Shown here: piece by piece, positions 32,067 through 44,400 of the stretch
Layout of the letters: each line of letters starts with the position of its first letter
How positions within the stretch are numbered: the stretch's first letter is position 1
Assembly (NCBI GenBank): GCA_025917655.1
Contig: CP084614.1
Span: forward strand, 124,001 to 188,000
Source: Chlorella sorokiniana
Taxonomy: Eukaryota > Chlorophyta > Trebouxiophyceae > Chlorellales > Chlorellaceae
Direction of reading: 5' to 3'
DNA length: 64,000 bases
The notes under the pieces: generated by a model
Databases searched by the model: none
Seen by the model: the letters and a program-made list of their open reading frames with translations, nothing else
What the model was told of the DNA's origin: nothing
Position numbers and translations under genes: made by a program

Positions 32067-32745
32067 GGCAACTGCGGCGCGGAAGCAAGCCACAATCCCT
32101 GGCGGCTGTCGCCTCTGCCACCAGCCCGCGCCTGCATGCATGTGCGCACTCAAAGTTCTTGTGCCGGCACGCATGTTCTCTTTTGTGTGCTCAGAGATCT
32201 AACCTACACACTACAACGCCTAAATAACCACGACACATCGTGCTAAAGCTTCAACATGGCGCACTGCCCACCAGCTGGCATGTCCGTTGCGGGCGCGCCG
32301 CCGTTGCCGCCAGCTGTAACTAGCAGCCTTAAGGCGCATCGTCTGCTTGGACGCTTGATGGTAGAACGGAACAGGCCAATTGACTTCAGAAACCCATGCA
32401 GCGTGACTTCCAGGGCACCGCTTCCCACACCTCCCAAGATTGGAAAGGCCAAGCGCGACGGCGCTGCAACCTGCCCCACCCGCTCGAAGCAGCACCCGCC
32501 TTCTTCAACCCTGTTTCACATACTTGATTACTTTCACTGGGCGCCTGCATAGCACAAAACGAGGTGAGGCACCTTGCCTGCTCGGGGGCGCTGCGAGGCC
32601 CACCCTTTGTCGTCCCAGCCTGCCCAAGGTTGCCCACACAGCATGCACTGGCACATTCAGAGCTAAAACGTTGAAACAAGGCCCACGCGCACGCGGTTTC
32701 GCTTGCTGCGGCCCAGGGCCCCATGTTTTTGCTGCAGACAGGCGT

Positions 32746-34060
32746 TGTTGGCATTAGTTGCGCTGCTGCTGGCAGCCGCCGCCAGCCCCGCCTGTGCGGC
32801 ACGGCCAGGCCCGGGTGAGCGGTGCTGCCGCTGCCGCCTACCAGGAGGACCGCGCCGCGCGTGACGCCCTGACGAGGGCGCCTGCAAGTTCATTTGATGC
32901 TATTCAGAAGTCCTCTTTCTCATTTACTTTGATGCCATCCTAATCTGCTGCCAGGTCCCCTCGCCGCCCTCCCCCTCTCCTCACATTCATGTGGCCGCTC
33001 CTGCCAACACCCTCGACTTCAGCTCCTTCCGACACCTGCTCTGGTTTGAAGCGCCGACACACACAGGCCATCGCAGCGGCTGTCTCCAGCGGCAACACTG
33101 CCGCCGCCGCCGAGGCCATTGCCAATGTGCGCTGGGGGATGCGGCGCTGGCGGGGTTGGTGCCCGCTGCTCTCCCCGCTGCCGTGGAACTGACGTCCCAG
33201 ATGCCCAGCTTCCCTCAGCTTCCCACTGGCCCACCCGCACACCTCTCTTGCCGCCGCCGCCCCTCCTGCTCCAGGCCAACACCAGCGGTGACAACAAGAC
33301 GATTGCTCGAGCCATCACGGCTGCCTCGGGCAACAGCCAGGCGTTTGCTTAGGCCGCAGCTCAGGCAACCAGTCAGGGCGCCAACGCTCAGGTGCGGCTG
33401 CGCCGCCGCTCCTTCTGCTTTACACGCGTACAAAGTGTCTGTTTGGAGCGCTGTCGCCAGCTGCGCCGAGTCTTGCCCCTGCCCCTGCCACACGCTGGCT
33501 GAAAGGTTGCGCCATAACCAACAGGGGTGTTGTTCGCCGTAGAGCCCTCCCACAGCCCCCCACACACACGTCCGCGCCGATCGCGGGCTGTGGCTTCCGC
33601 CATCAGTTCCGCCACCGGCCAGACCGTGGACCCCAACGCCCTGCGGCACGGCAACGCTGGCGCCGTCTCCAACGCAATCAACCTGGGAGTGGGAAGTGAG
33701 TGCGTGTGTGTAAGTGGGGGCAGTCAAGATAGGGGGAGGCAGTGGCAGTGCATGCTCCCTCTGCCGGGCTCCCCTCTCGCCCAGCCCTGAGTGTCCGGCT
33801 AGCTTCCTGCCCCTGGTGAGCGGCAGTGGCAGCCTCTTCTCTCCCCGCCGCCGCTGCAAACTCACTTGTTCTCTCATCCTTCCTTTTTCCGCACACAGCC
33901 TGCTCCTCACGCGCCTCCTCCTCCGCCTGCGGCTTCAGCCATCACGCCACCGCCGTGAGCGAAGCCGTCGCCTCCGATGTGGCCATCGTGTGCGGCGGCG
34001 GCGACGCCACCGCTCAAGCCAACGCCGCCGCGCAGGCGACCGCCACGGTGGGCTCGGCTG
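32746..34060 (+). pseudogene. Decayed copy of the silk-like gene (copy B)
   Basis: Matches exons 1-5 of the gene at 15748-18686. The signal-peptide exon reads LVALLLAAAASPACAARPG but lacks the ATG. Exon 2 keeps TAAAAEAIANV, and exon 3 keeps SGNSQAFA followed by an in-frame TAG. Exon 4 keeps VASAISSATGQTVDPNAL and exon 5 keeps FSHHATAVSEAVASDVAIV. Exons 6-11 are absent. With a lost start, an internal stop and a missing 3' half, this is a true pseudogene rather than a sequencing artefact. Confidence 0.85.
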
Positions 34061-34120
34061 GGGAAAGGGCTGCCGCTGCTTGGCCTCTGCTTGGACCCCT
34101 TCCTCCCCGCTGTCCGCCTG

Positions 34121-34174
34121 CATCTGCATTTCCAGCGGCATCTGCATTTCCAGCGGCATCTGCATTTCCGACGG
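34121..34174 (+). repeat. Three 18-base tandem units
   Basis: CATCTGCATTTCCAGCGG occurs three times in direct succession, the third with a two-base change. Copy C of the block has the corresponding site with a single unit, so the array grew after the duplication. Confidence 0.85.
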
Positions 34175-34261
34175 CATCCATTCGAACAACTGCACTCTCT
34201 AAAACCCTGGCTGGAGGCATCGTAGCTCAGGCTGAAGAAGCAGGCAGCTGAAGAAGCTCAG

Positions 34262-34320
34262 GGGCGGCGCTGAACGGGAAGCGGCGGGTGGTTGCCTACT
34301 GGAAGCAGGGCGGGCACCTG
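34262..34320 (+). pseudogene. Short remnant of the carboxypeptidase last exon (copy C)
   Basis: About 36 bases match the intact gene at 14757-14792 (VVAYWKQGGHL) and then stop abruptly where the retroelement begins. Confidence 0.75.
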
Positions 34321-35210
34321 TGCTGTTGCTATGCACCCCTACAAACCCCCTTATTTTGCCACCCTTCCCTGAGTCAACCCTTCTTGCATTGCCCTGTCCT
34401 GTCTGACGGAGAAGTCCCACCTGGATTCTCTAGATTTGCCTGAAGCTGCCTGGCGGCTTCCCCCTGCCTTGCTATTTATGATGCCTGTCCCCCTGTTTCT
34501 GGACTCACTCAGACCCTTCCCCCTCCCGTATTGTGCATGCCACCAGCTGTAAGTCGAGACGATACCTGAAGGCCCACACACAGGAGCCACAGCCAGCGCC
34601 TGCGCAGTCAGCGCAGGGCCCGTCAGCAGGGACTCAGCCAGGGGTGTTGAGTTCTGCCGGGGCGCCGCTTTTTGGTGGAGCTGCCAAGGAACTGAGTCGC
34701 TCGTCCACGCACGTTTGCGTAGCAAGCCTGAACACCTTGCTAGCGGCGAGTCACTCGAAGAACTAGCCGGCTCGCAGGGCTGCTGTGTGCTGCCTAGTGT
34801 GGGCCTTAGGTCCGACGTTGCTGTGTCAGCCAATTGGGACTCGGAAAGCCTCGTGTGAGCTCAAGCAGGGTCGCCCCCGCAACAGCGAAACTCGTCGCCG
34901 CCCGGCTCACAAGTCGGTCTGCATCAGCCCCAAAGAGCGCGATCTATCGTGGTAAGTGGTAGGGCGAGTATGACTGAGCAGCCTGCAGCGCGCCGCGATG
35001 GTGCGGCGCCTCGGCCGCAGGTCCGCCTGCCCAGGTTTGCGGGTGAGAAGGAACAGGATGTTGAGTCCTTCATTAAGGCTTTTGATCTGGCACAGCAGGC
35101 TTTTGGTTGGACAGAGGATGAGACAGTGGTGTATGCCCAGTTCCACCTGGACGGTAAGGCCCAGGCGTGGGGCTTTGCTCAAGATACGCATTTGTGGCGG
35201 GGACATAGCA
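34321..35210 (+). mobile_element. Broken LTR-retrotransposon fossil (gag region, probably Ty3/gypsy-type)
   Basis: An LTR-like leader of about 600 bases is followed by a gag-type reading frame from about 34970, recognisable by its FAGEKEQDVESFIKAF and GWTEDETVVY stretches. No protease, reverse transcriptase, integrase or second LTR is present, so this is a fragment cut at its 3' side. It interrupts copy C of the carboxypeptidase/silk block, and the block resumes at about 35210. It is therefore younger than that duplication. Family placement rests on gag resemblance alone. Confidence 0.6.
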
Positions 35211-35823
35211 CTTGTGCCAAGAGGCATGTTTTCTTGTGTGCTCAGAGATGCTAATTTACACACTGCAAAGTCTAAACAACCACGGCACATCGTGTCTGTA
35301 GATGCTGAAGCTTCGCTTTGGCGCTGTTGCCACCAGCTGGCATGTCGGTTGCGGGCGCGCCGCCCTTGCCGCCAGCTGTAACTAGCACGTCTTAAGGCAC
35401 ATCGTCTGCTTGGACGATGTCGATGGTAGAGCGAACCAGGCCAATTGACTTCGATTCAGTTCAGAAACCACGCAGCGAGGCTTCCAAGGTACAGCTTCCC
35501 CACACCTCCCAGGCTTGGAAAGGCCAAGAGAGCGGCGGCGCTGCAACCTGCCCCACCTGCTGGAAGCAGCACCCGCCTTCCTCGACCCTGTTTCACATAA
35601 TTAATTACACTCACTGGGCGCGTGTGCTGAGTTAAACCAAGGTGAGGCACCTTGCCTGCTCGGTGGGCGCTGCGAGGCCCACCCTTTGGCGTCCCAGCCT
35701 GCCCAAGGTTGCCCACACAGCATGCACTGGCACATTCAGAGCTGAAGCGTTGACACAAGGCACACCCGCACGCGAAACCGCTTGCTCAGGCCCGCGGCCG
35801 CGTGTCTGCTGCAGAAGGCAACC

Positions 35824-36720
35824 ATGAGAACCTGCCCCGTGCTTGGACTGGTTGCGCTGCTGCTGGCAGCTGCCGCCAGCCCCGCTTGCGCGGCACGGCC
35901 AGGCCTGTGTGAGGGTGCTGCCGCCGCCGCCCACCAGAAGGACCGCGCCGCGCGATGCGCTGGCGAGGCCACCTGCAGTTTATATTTGCTTGTATTCAGC
36001 AGCCACGTTTCTCATTGCCTGATGCCATCCTAACCTGCTGCCAGGTCCCTCGCCGCTTTCTCCCTCCCCTCAGAATCAAATGCCCGCCCCTGCCAACACG
36101 CCTCACTTCAGCTCCTTCTGCCACCTGCTCTGGTTTGGCCTTCGCAAAGGCTGCGGTAAGTGGAGACACTGCCGCCGCTGCCTAGGCCATTGCAAATGTG
36201 CGCTGGGGGATGTGGGGCTGGTGGTGTCGGTGCCCGCTGCTCTCCCCGCTGCCTTGGATCCAAGGCATCTGGGAACTGCTGCCCCAGGTGCCCAGCTTCC
36301 CTCAGCCTCCCACTGGCCAACCCGTACACCTCTCTTTGCTGCTGCCGGCCCTCCTCCCCCAGGTCGAAGCCAGCGGTGACAACCAGGCGATCTCTCAAGC
36401 CACTGCCATCGCGGCCGCTTCGGGCAACAGCCAGGCGTTTGCGCAGGCCGCAGCGCAGGCAACCAGTCAGGGCGCCGACGCTCAGGTGCGGCTGCGCCGC
36501 CGCTCCTTTTGCTTTACATGCATATCAAGTGCCTGTTTGGGGCGCTATTGCCAGCTGCGTCGAGTCTCTGCTCCTCCCGCGCCTCCTCCTCCGCCGGCGG
36601 CTTCAGCCAGCAGGCCACCGCCGTGAGCGAAGCCGTCGCCTCTGCCGTCGGCCAACATGTATGGCGGCCGCGCGCCGCAGACCAGGCCAACGCCGCGACG
36701 CAGGCAACCCCACGGTGGGG
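35824..36720 (+). pseudogene. Decayed copy of the silk-like gene (copy C)
   Basis: The signal-peptide exon is intact here (MRTCPVLGLVALLLAAAASP), but its donor is altered. Exon 2 keeps SGDTAAAA before an in-frame stop. Exon 3 is well kept (VEASGDNQAISQATAIAAAS). Exon 4 is deleted, and exon 5 keeps FSQQATAVSEAVASAV before the frame is lost. Exons 6-11 are absent. It shares the same 3' limit as copy B, so the two probably descend from one truncated duplicate. Confidence 0.85.
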
Positions 36721-36839
36721 TCGGCTGAGGGAGGGGCTGCCGCTGCTTGACTTCTGCTGAAACCCCTCCCTCCTCGCTGTCCGCCTGCATCTGCACTTCG
36801 AGCACGAGGGTCAGCGCCCGCCGCCGCACCGAGGTAAGC

Positions 36840-37940
36840 CGTGATACGCTGTCGCCTTGCCCGGGCGGTGGTGACCACCTGCCTCAAGACGGCAACTCGC
36901 CGCCTGTGGTGCAGCCCAGGAGCAGGATGGTGCTGTCCAGCTCCATCAGGCTGCTGGAATGGGCCCCTGCCGACGCGGAATGAGAAGTTGTTGCCGCCAG
37001 CAGGGCGCACACGCAGCAGCAGCTGCACCTTGTGCCAGCGCCGCGCTCTGTCCAGCTGCACGCCGCAGTGCCCTACGCCGCCTGCCACGCGGTGCTCGTT
37101 GCGAGCTGTGGCAGTGCTCGCCCAAGCAGCCAGAGTTGGGCGGGTATACTGACGCCCACAGAAAGCTTCTGTCCTTCCAGCGCAGGCAGGGAAACCATGT
37201 CCTCACTTACAGAAGGCCATAGTTTCCCTGCCTGCACTGGAAGCACAGAAGTTGTCGCTTGGCGTCTACCACCCAACTCTGCCTGCTTGGGCAAGCACGG
37301 CCACAGCTCGGGCGCAAGCACTGCGTTGCTGGCGGCGTCGGGTATGGCGGGTTGTAGCCTGACAGGGCGCGGTCATGGCACAGGGTGCAGCTGCTGGTGA
37401 ACGTGTGCCCGGCGGGCGGCAGCGTCCGGGTATGTGATGACCGCGCCCTGTCAGGCTACAACCCGCCATGCCTGACGCCGCCTGCCCAGTCGGAACGAAA
37501 AATTGCTGCCGCCAGCGGGCGCACACGCAGCAGCAGCTGCACCTTGTGCCAGCGCCGCGCCCTGTCTAGCAGCACGCTTCCGTGCCCTTCGTCGCCTGCC
37601 ACGCGGTGATCGCGCTGCGAGCTGTGGCCGTGCTCCGCAAGGCAGCCAAAGTTGGGAGGGTAGATGGACGCCCACATGCAGCTCCCCTCCTTCCAGCACC
37701 CGCGGGAAGGAGCTTTGGTGAAGGCCATAGTTTCCCTGCCTGCGCTGGAAGGACGGAAGCTGTTTCTGGGCGTCCGTCTACCCACCCAACTCTGGCTGCC
37801 TGAAAAAGCACGGCCACAGCTCGCAACGCGAGCACCGCGTGGCAGGCGACGAAGGGCACGGAAGCGTGCAGCTCGACAGGGCGCGGCACTGGCACAAGGT
37901 GCAGCTGCTGGTGTGCGTGTGCCCTGCCGGCAGAGGCTGG
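36840..37940. repeat. Four alternating inverted fragments of the multicopy gene
   Basis: Fragments at about 36840-37200 (-), 37205-37430 (+), 37430-37722 (-) and 37722-37940 (+) all match the 29.30-29.55 kb part of the long minus-strand gene (the GEHGHSSQ to FRLGR region). Neighbours are head-to-head or tail-to-tail, making large imperfect palindromes with junctions at TAGTTTCCCTGCCTGC. No fragment carries a complete exon set. Confidence 0.85.
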
Positions 37941-38408
37941 CGGCGCGAAACGCGAGCCAGGTGGTGCCTGCAGCCCGTGGACTTTACACACACCCAAGCA
38001 TGCTGTGCCTGGTACGGCTTCCGTGCCTGCCGCACAGCGACGAGCCTGGGAGGAGTGGCGCAGCAGCTGAGCCGCATTGACGCCTCAAGCAATGTGGTTT
38101 CCGCTGCCGCGGTGCGCCGCTGCCCCAGCAGCTAGCGCAACATCTGCCGCCGCACGACGGAGCCACCTGGCGTTGAAACACTCCTTCCGAGCGAGCTCCC
38201 GCCTGTTTCCATCCTTCTCCCTCCCCTCCTGCAGGTTTGGCCCACATCAGTGCACAAGCGTCCTTGCCACCCTTGCATGCATTTGGCCAGCTGGATCTTC
38301 TTCGGCTGATCAGCTTTCATGAAACCCTGTCAGGTGTACTGACGCCAGACCGTGTGACGCCAGACCGTGTAACAAACCCAGCACTGTGCCAGCACTGGTC
38401 AAGGTTCC

Positions 38409-38413
38409 TTACA
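38409..38413 (-). terminator. Poly(A) signal TGTAA of the methionyl-tRNA synthetase (minus strand)
   Basis: The plus strand reads TTACA, about 50 bases after the synthetase stop codon on the minus strand. Confidence 0.6.
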
Positions 38414-38461
38414 GCAGCAATCCAACCGGCTCGCACGGATGCCAGGCCGCTGGCCACCTCT

Positions 38462-41400
38462 TCACTTGACGCTGCCGCCCGCCACGCTGCGCACTGTGGC
38501 GGGGCCGGCGCTGGTGAGCAGCGGCGCTCCTCGGTAGCACGCCACGCACGCATCGTTGGTGGCAAGGTCAGGCTGGACCTGCATGTGAACAAGGGGGTGA
38601 AAGGGGACAACACCGTTTCCGCGATTGAAATTCCAAGCTTAGTCACACATCTCCAAGTGATTGCCAGCAAGCAGCGGCCCGCATGGCGCCGCCACGCTCA
38701 CCGCCTCCCACACTTTCTTCTTCGGGTTGAGCTGCTCGTCGGGCTGCGAGCAGTCGTAACCGTCCACCCGCAGCCGCCGCCGACGGCGGCGCCCTCGGGG
38801 GCTCCACCAGCTCCACCTGCGCAGGGAGGATGGGGCAGGATGCTGGTGAGCAGATCAGCAGGGGTGGGGTCGCAATGAGCTGCAGTCCAGTCCATCGCCC
38901 ACGCTCTTGTAACTCGAGAGTCCCCCCCGCCCCCTTCTTCCTCTGCTGCCACCCATGCCCACGAGCCAGCTTCCGCTCTCTCCCCACCTTGCCGCCGTCG
39001 GTCGCCGTGGCGGCCAGCACCATCGCCTGGCTCTGCACGCCCCGCATGTTGGCGGGCTTGAGGTTGCACACCAGCACCACACGCCGCCCCTGCATCTCCG
39101 CCTCTGGGATGTGCTTCACCAGGCCCGACACCACGGTGCGCGGCGCCTCCTCCCCCACGTCCACCTCCTCCACGTACAGGCTGCGGTACAGCGCAGGAGT
39201 GGGGAAGTTGGGTGCGGTACAGCAGGGGGGAGGGTGGGTGCGGTATGACGCGGGGGGAAAGGTTGGGTGCAGGTGCGGGAAGGCGGGTGTGTGCCAAAAA
39301 GGTGGCAGGGCGCGAGAAATGAATGCTGAGGGGCAATCGCAGCGGTGAAAACACTCTTTCATGGGCAGTGTGCTCCGAGAGGCAGACGATGCGCCTTGCA
39401 CGGTGCTTGTGCTCGCAGGCCCTCCAGCTGGCCCTGTCGGCGCACCTCTCCGCATCGGGGTGCCGCCAGGCCTTGCGGATGAAGCCCACCCGCAGGTCCA
39501 GCCGCCCGATGTCGGCGGGACGCTCGGGCGCCTTGCTGCCGCCGCCGCCGCCCTTGCCGCCGCCGCCCGCCTTGTCCTTCTTGGCCGCCTTGGCGTCCCG
39601 CCGCGGGCGCCGCCGCTGCGTCGGCCGCCCCCTTGCCGCCGCCCTTGGCCCCCTTGCCGCTGCCCTTGGCGTCCTTGCTGCTGCCGTTGGCAGGTGGCGC
39701 GGCTGCTGCGGCGGCGGCGCTGCTGGCTGCAGCGGCGGTACGGTCCGCCTGGCTGCCCGCAAACCGCGCCCGCAGCTGCGCCACCTCATCATCCGTGATC
39801 TTCCTGCAGTACAGCAGTACAGCGGCAGCGCAGCGGAAGGGGAGGTCGAGCCAATGCGTGGCATCGAAGCCATGGCCGCATGGCGGGGCAGGGGTGCTTG
39901 AGCGGCGCTTTTGCCTGGCAGCGCCACCCTCCCACGGCTGGCTACATCCCCCATCCCCGCTGCAGGAGCGCACCGGAAGAGCGGCGTGGGCTCGGCGGCG
40001 CCGATAGGGTGACCCCGGGCAGCAGCTCGGCGGGGTTGGCCGCCGCCTTGACCAGATCGTCCGATAGCAGCGGGGGCTGCAAGCGAGGCAGGCAGGGCAG
40101 GGAGGGGGTTCAAAGGACGCAGCCGCGCAGGGCGGCTGCGCAGCGTGGTGGGTGGCATGCTGCCATGCAGCCGCGTACTTACAGAGCGGCCCGGTCGACT
40201 GTGTGCCAGCAGCAGGCACATGTGCACGGCCGCCCAGCTGGGCCGCGCCTGCTGCCCGGCCCCTCCGGCCCAGCTGCAGCTCGGACTGCACAAGCGGCAA
40301 GGAAAGCCGAGCATGCAGCCCGCCTGCGCACCTCGGCCACTCCCAGCTGGGCCAGCAACTTGGCGGTGAAGGAAGGCATGAAGGGCTGCAGCAGCGCCGA
40401 CAGCAGCAGCACGATGCCGGCGCAGGCGGAGATGTAGGCTGCGGAGGGGCAGGCAGGGCAGCCAGCCAGTGAGGACGGCTGCATCAAATGAGAAGGGCGA
40501 AGGGCAGCAGGCTCGGAGCGGCAGCTGGGTGGTAGCTGGGGCTGCACAGCGGAAGAGTGCTTGCCGACCCACATGCAGCAGCCTCCTTGTCCTGCTTGTA
40601 CGCCACCCAGATCTCGGTTTCCTGGGGCAAGGAGGGTGGAGTTTCAAGATGAACAAACTCAGCCCAAAACACTGAGCAGCCACACAAGCGCAAGGCGGAC
40701 CAAGGCGCCGCAAGGACGCAACTGCGCCGCCACTTTTCAGTGGGGAGGCAGGGTGGCCGGCAGGAGGCCGGGCATGCGAGCGTGGGAGTGTCGCAACGGA
40801 ACTGCACAGAGCGCGGCAGGCCGGATGTGTCGCGCCCTTCCCAGCGGCGCCTGTCCTGCTGCAGGCTGGCGCACCTGGAAGAACAGGTTGCCGGCCTTGC
40901 TGACCAGCATGGCGGCTTTGAGCGCCTCCTTCATGCGCAGGCCCTCCAGGGCTGCAGGCAGGCGGTGGACAGAGCCATGGCACGCTAGGAAGCCCGCGCG
41001 GCAGGCAGGGTGGAAGAGAAGCAGCCGCAAGCGAGAGCGACCCCGGGGACTGCCTCAGCGGCGACAGGGGCCAGCAGGGCGGGCAAAGCTGGCACGGCGC
41101 ATGCACAACCGTTGTGCCCATGCCAGCCCTGGCATTGGCGGGACCATGCAGCGCAGGCTGTACTGCACGCCGACCCTGCCAGTACTGCCCACCCACCCTT
41201 GATGTACTGGTCCACCAGCGGCGCCACGCGCTCGCCCAGCCCCAGCACCGCCGCACGGCCCGCACCGCTCGCCGACAGGCCTGGCACCCGCTTCTCAAAC
41301 CTGCGGGTGGCACCGTGCGCGCGTCGAGGGCAGCAGTTCAGGGATGGGCGGGAGTGTGCGCAGCGCATCATGGTGGCAAGTGGGCAGGCTGCTGCGCAGG

Positions 41401-44400
41401 CATGCAGGATGACCCAGCCCCCTTGCCCCTCCAGGCTCCCTGGCGCTGCCATGGGGCCGTGCTGAACCTCCTCACTCCCCACGTCGCGGCAGGTCACCAA
41501 GCTGCGCCCAAAACTTGCGACCCCTCCCAGGCGATGCCTCATCATGATTGCCCCCCATCAACACCCCCCAGAAAAGGTAATAGTCGGGCACCCACCGAGC
41601 CCAGCAGAACTTGAGCGTGCGGTTGATGAAGTTGCCCAGGTTGTCGTTCAGCTCCGCGTTGTTCTTGGCCGCAAAGTCGTCCCACTGGAAGGCTGCGGGG
41701 GGCAGAGCAGGATGTGTGTGGGGGCCTGCCAGTTCAAAAGTCCTCAAAGCTGGGCTGGAGCGCATTGCTGGGAGCGACTCGCAGCAGCGAGGGAGGTGTT
41801 GCAAGTCCCCATTGGAGGAGCGGGGACGCAGGCGGGGTGCCAGGACCACCCGCGGAAGCTGTCTGCCAAAGCCGGACGGCAGGGCAGCCCGCCATCAAGG
41901 GGGCGGGAGCAGCTCACCGGCGTCCGAGGACTCTGGGCGCACTGCCAGCAGGTAGTAGCGCCAGACCTGCGTTCACGACGGAAGAGAAGGGGGCAGGGTG
42001 TTGGGTGGGCTGCAGGCCCTGGCCCGGCAGCAAGGGCGGCGCAGCTGGCAGGTGGCGGCGCTCTCCGCCGAGCCAGGGAGCCCATCTGCCACCTGACCCA
42101 TTACCGCCCCACCCAAATAAACACAAGACATGGCGAGCTGAACACAGACAGATCACAGGCATAAAAAGAACGGCGACAACGGCAACAACGGCAAGAACCC
42201 CGCCACAAAAGACGCAGCGGAGGCAGCAGCACACGCAGAAAGACGCAGCCGAAACCTGAACAACCGGCTCACCTCCACCGGGATGCCGGTGTCCTTGGCG
42301 TCGTTGCCGAACACGCCCACGCCGCGGCTCTTGGAGAACTTGCCGTCCTCGTAGTTGAGGTACTCGGTGACGGAGATGGAGCGCATCATGGTCCAGGGCT
42401 CCTGCGGTACAGGAGCGGGACAGATGCGGTACTGGAGCAGGACAAGGGCGGTACAGGGGCTGTGCGGCTGGTGTGCGAGGAGGGCGGCCGTGTGTGCGGG
42501 GCAGGGTGTTTATTTGGGGGGGTGCCAGCGGGGAGGCGGCGTGCCCGCCGGGCGCGCCGCCGCACCTGCGTGCCCAGCAGGGTGGCGGGGAAGATGACGG
42601 TGTGGAAGGGCACGTTGTCCTTGCCCATGAACTGAACCAGCTCCACGTCCTGCTCCCAGCAGGAGCGGGGGTGGGGTTTCAAAGAAAAGACAAGAAAGTG
42701 AGTGTGCAGGGCAAGTGAGCAACTGTGCACGCCTGGGGCCGGCAAAACTGGCAGGATGAAGATGGGGTTCGAGAGAAGAGGGAAGGGAGTGAGGATGCAG
42801 GTCAAGCGAGCAACTGTGCACGCCTGGGGCCGACAAAAATGAGGGGAGGCAGGCTGCGGCTGACCCGCGCTGGGTACTGCGCATTGTGCTGCGTGCCCAG
42901 CCGCCGCAGCGGTGAGCCTGCCTGCCCCTGCCACAGCCCCTGCGCGCTGTAAGGCTGGCAAAGACTCGCCTTTGGGTTCTTCCACCAGGCCTGCCAGTCG
43001 TTGCAGTAGTTGGCGGTGATGGAGATGTAGCCGATGGGGGCGTCAAACCAGACGTAGAAGACCTGGAGTGTCGGTGGGTGGGTGGGTGGGGGTTTCAACC
43101 GTGGACAGCTGTGCAGGACTACAGTTGATCATGGAGACAACAATTGGCACAACAAGGAACGCATCACAAGCGCTGCTTCCACCCCAGGAGGACAGCCACC
43201 CCAGCAGGCCAGCGGCTCAGCTCCCCACCTTGTCCTGATAGCCCTCCAGCGGGACGGGGGTGCCCCACTTGAGGTCCCGCGTGATGCACCGCACCTTGAG
43301 CCCCTGCTCCATCCAGGCCTTGGTCACCTGCGGTACGGTGGGGGCACAATGGCGGCACTGCTCGCTGCAACGCCACGGTGGGAGCATTGAAATGGCTGGC
43401 GGTGGGGCAAGTATGTGAGGCGACGGCCGCAGCATCGAGAAAGGGACTTGGCGTGGGGCGGAAACACCGGCGCAATGGAGTCAGGATACAAGACACAAGC
43501 GCTGCTTGAGTGGGGACATGGGGCGCCCGCAGGAGCGTGCAGCAAAGGCGGCAGGTTGATGCAGCAGGGCAAACAACAGCAGCCCCCAAGGCCGCAGCAG
43601 CACACCTGCACGCAGTTGCTGCTCCAGCCGCCAAGCGCGGAGGCGCGGTCAATGTACGCCTGCGGCCAAGTGGGGAGGGGGCGTGGGCAAGTGATGCACG
43701 AGTTGCAGGCGAAGGGCTGCCGGTTGCGACGTCTGCAGGCTGCGCCGGCTGTGCAACGGCCGGTTTGCGGGCTGGCCAGCGCTGCCACATGCCCTGCTGT
43801 GTTGCAGCCCATCCACTGCCTCCTGCACCTGCCTTCTGCCTTCCACCTCCACCCACACCGGCACACGCACGCAGCGCTGCACACCAGCACACCTGCAGGT
43901 CCTTTGAGAGGCGGGGCAGGTCCAGGAAGATGTGCTTCGTCTGACGCACCACGGGCGTGGAGCCTGCAGTATTGATGGAGGAAAGGCAGGGTCCCTCACA
44001 GCACAACAAAAAAGCGCGCATGCCCTCTGCGCTATGTGGCGAGCCAGCCCTGCTGCTGTCCTCCCTCCGCTAGACATTGCCCAGCAGCAGTGCAGGCAGC
44101 TGGGCGAGCCACCGAAGACCGAAACCCACCCGTCAGCTTGCACTTAGGGTTGATGAGCTCTGTGGGGTTCAGCAGCGAGCCGCAGGCGTCGCACTGCGTG
44201 GCAGTATGGGAGGCATCATGCACGATGTGGTTTGAAGCAGGACCTGGCATCTAAGCGGACGCGCCATTATAAACCTCTCAACGCATCTGGCCGTGCCATT
44301 CGCGAGGCTTATGCGCAGCTGCACAAGGCCCACCTGGTCCCCCGCGCATCCTCGTACTTGCACTTGGGGCAGGTACCAACCACAAACCTGCGGCAACACG

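Noticed and set aside
38698-41313. 871-codon minus-strand open frame read as one protein
   Set aside because: It runs straight through several MetRS introns. Conserved MetRS residues appear only in the spliced exons, in changing frames, so the single frame is a by-product of high GC.
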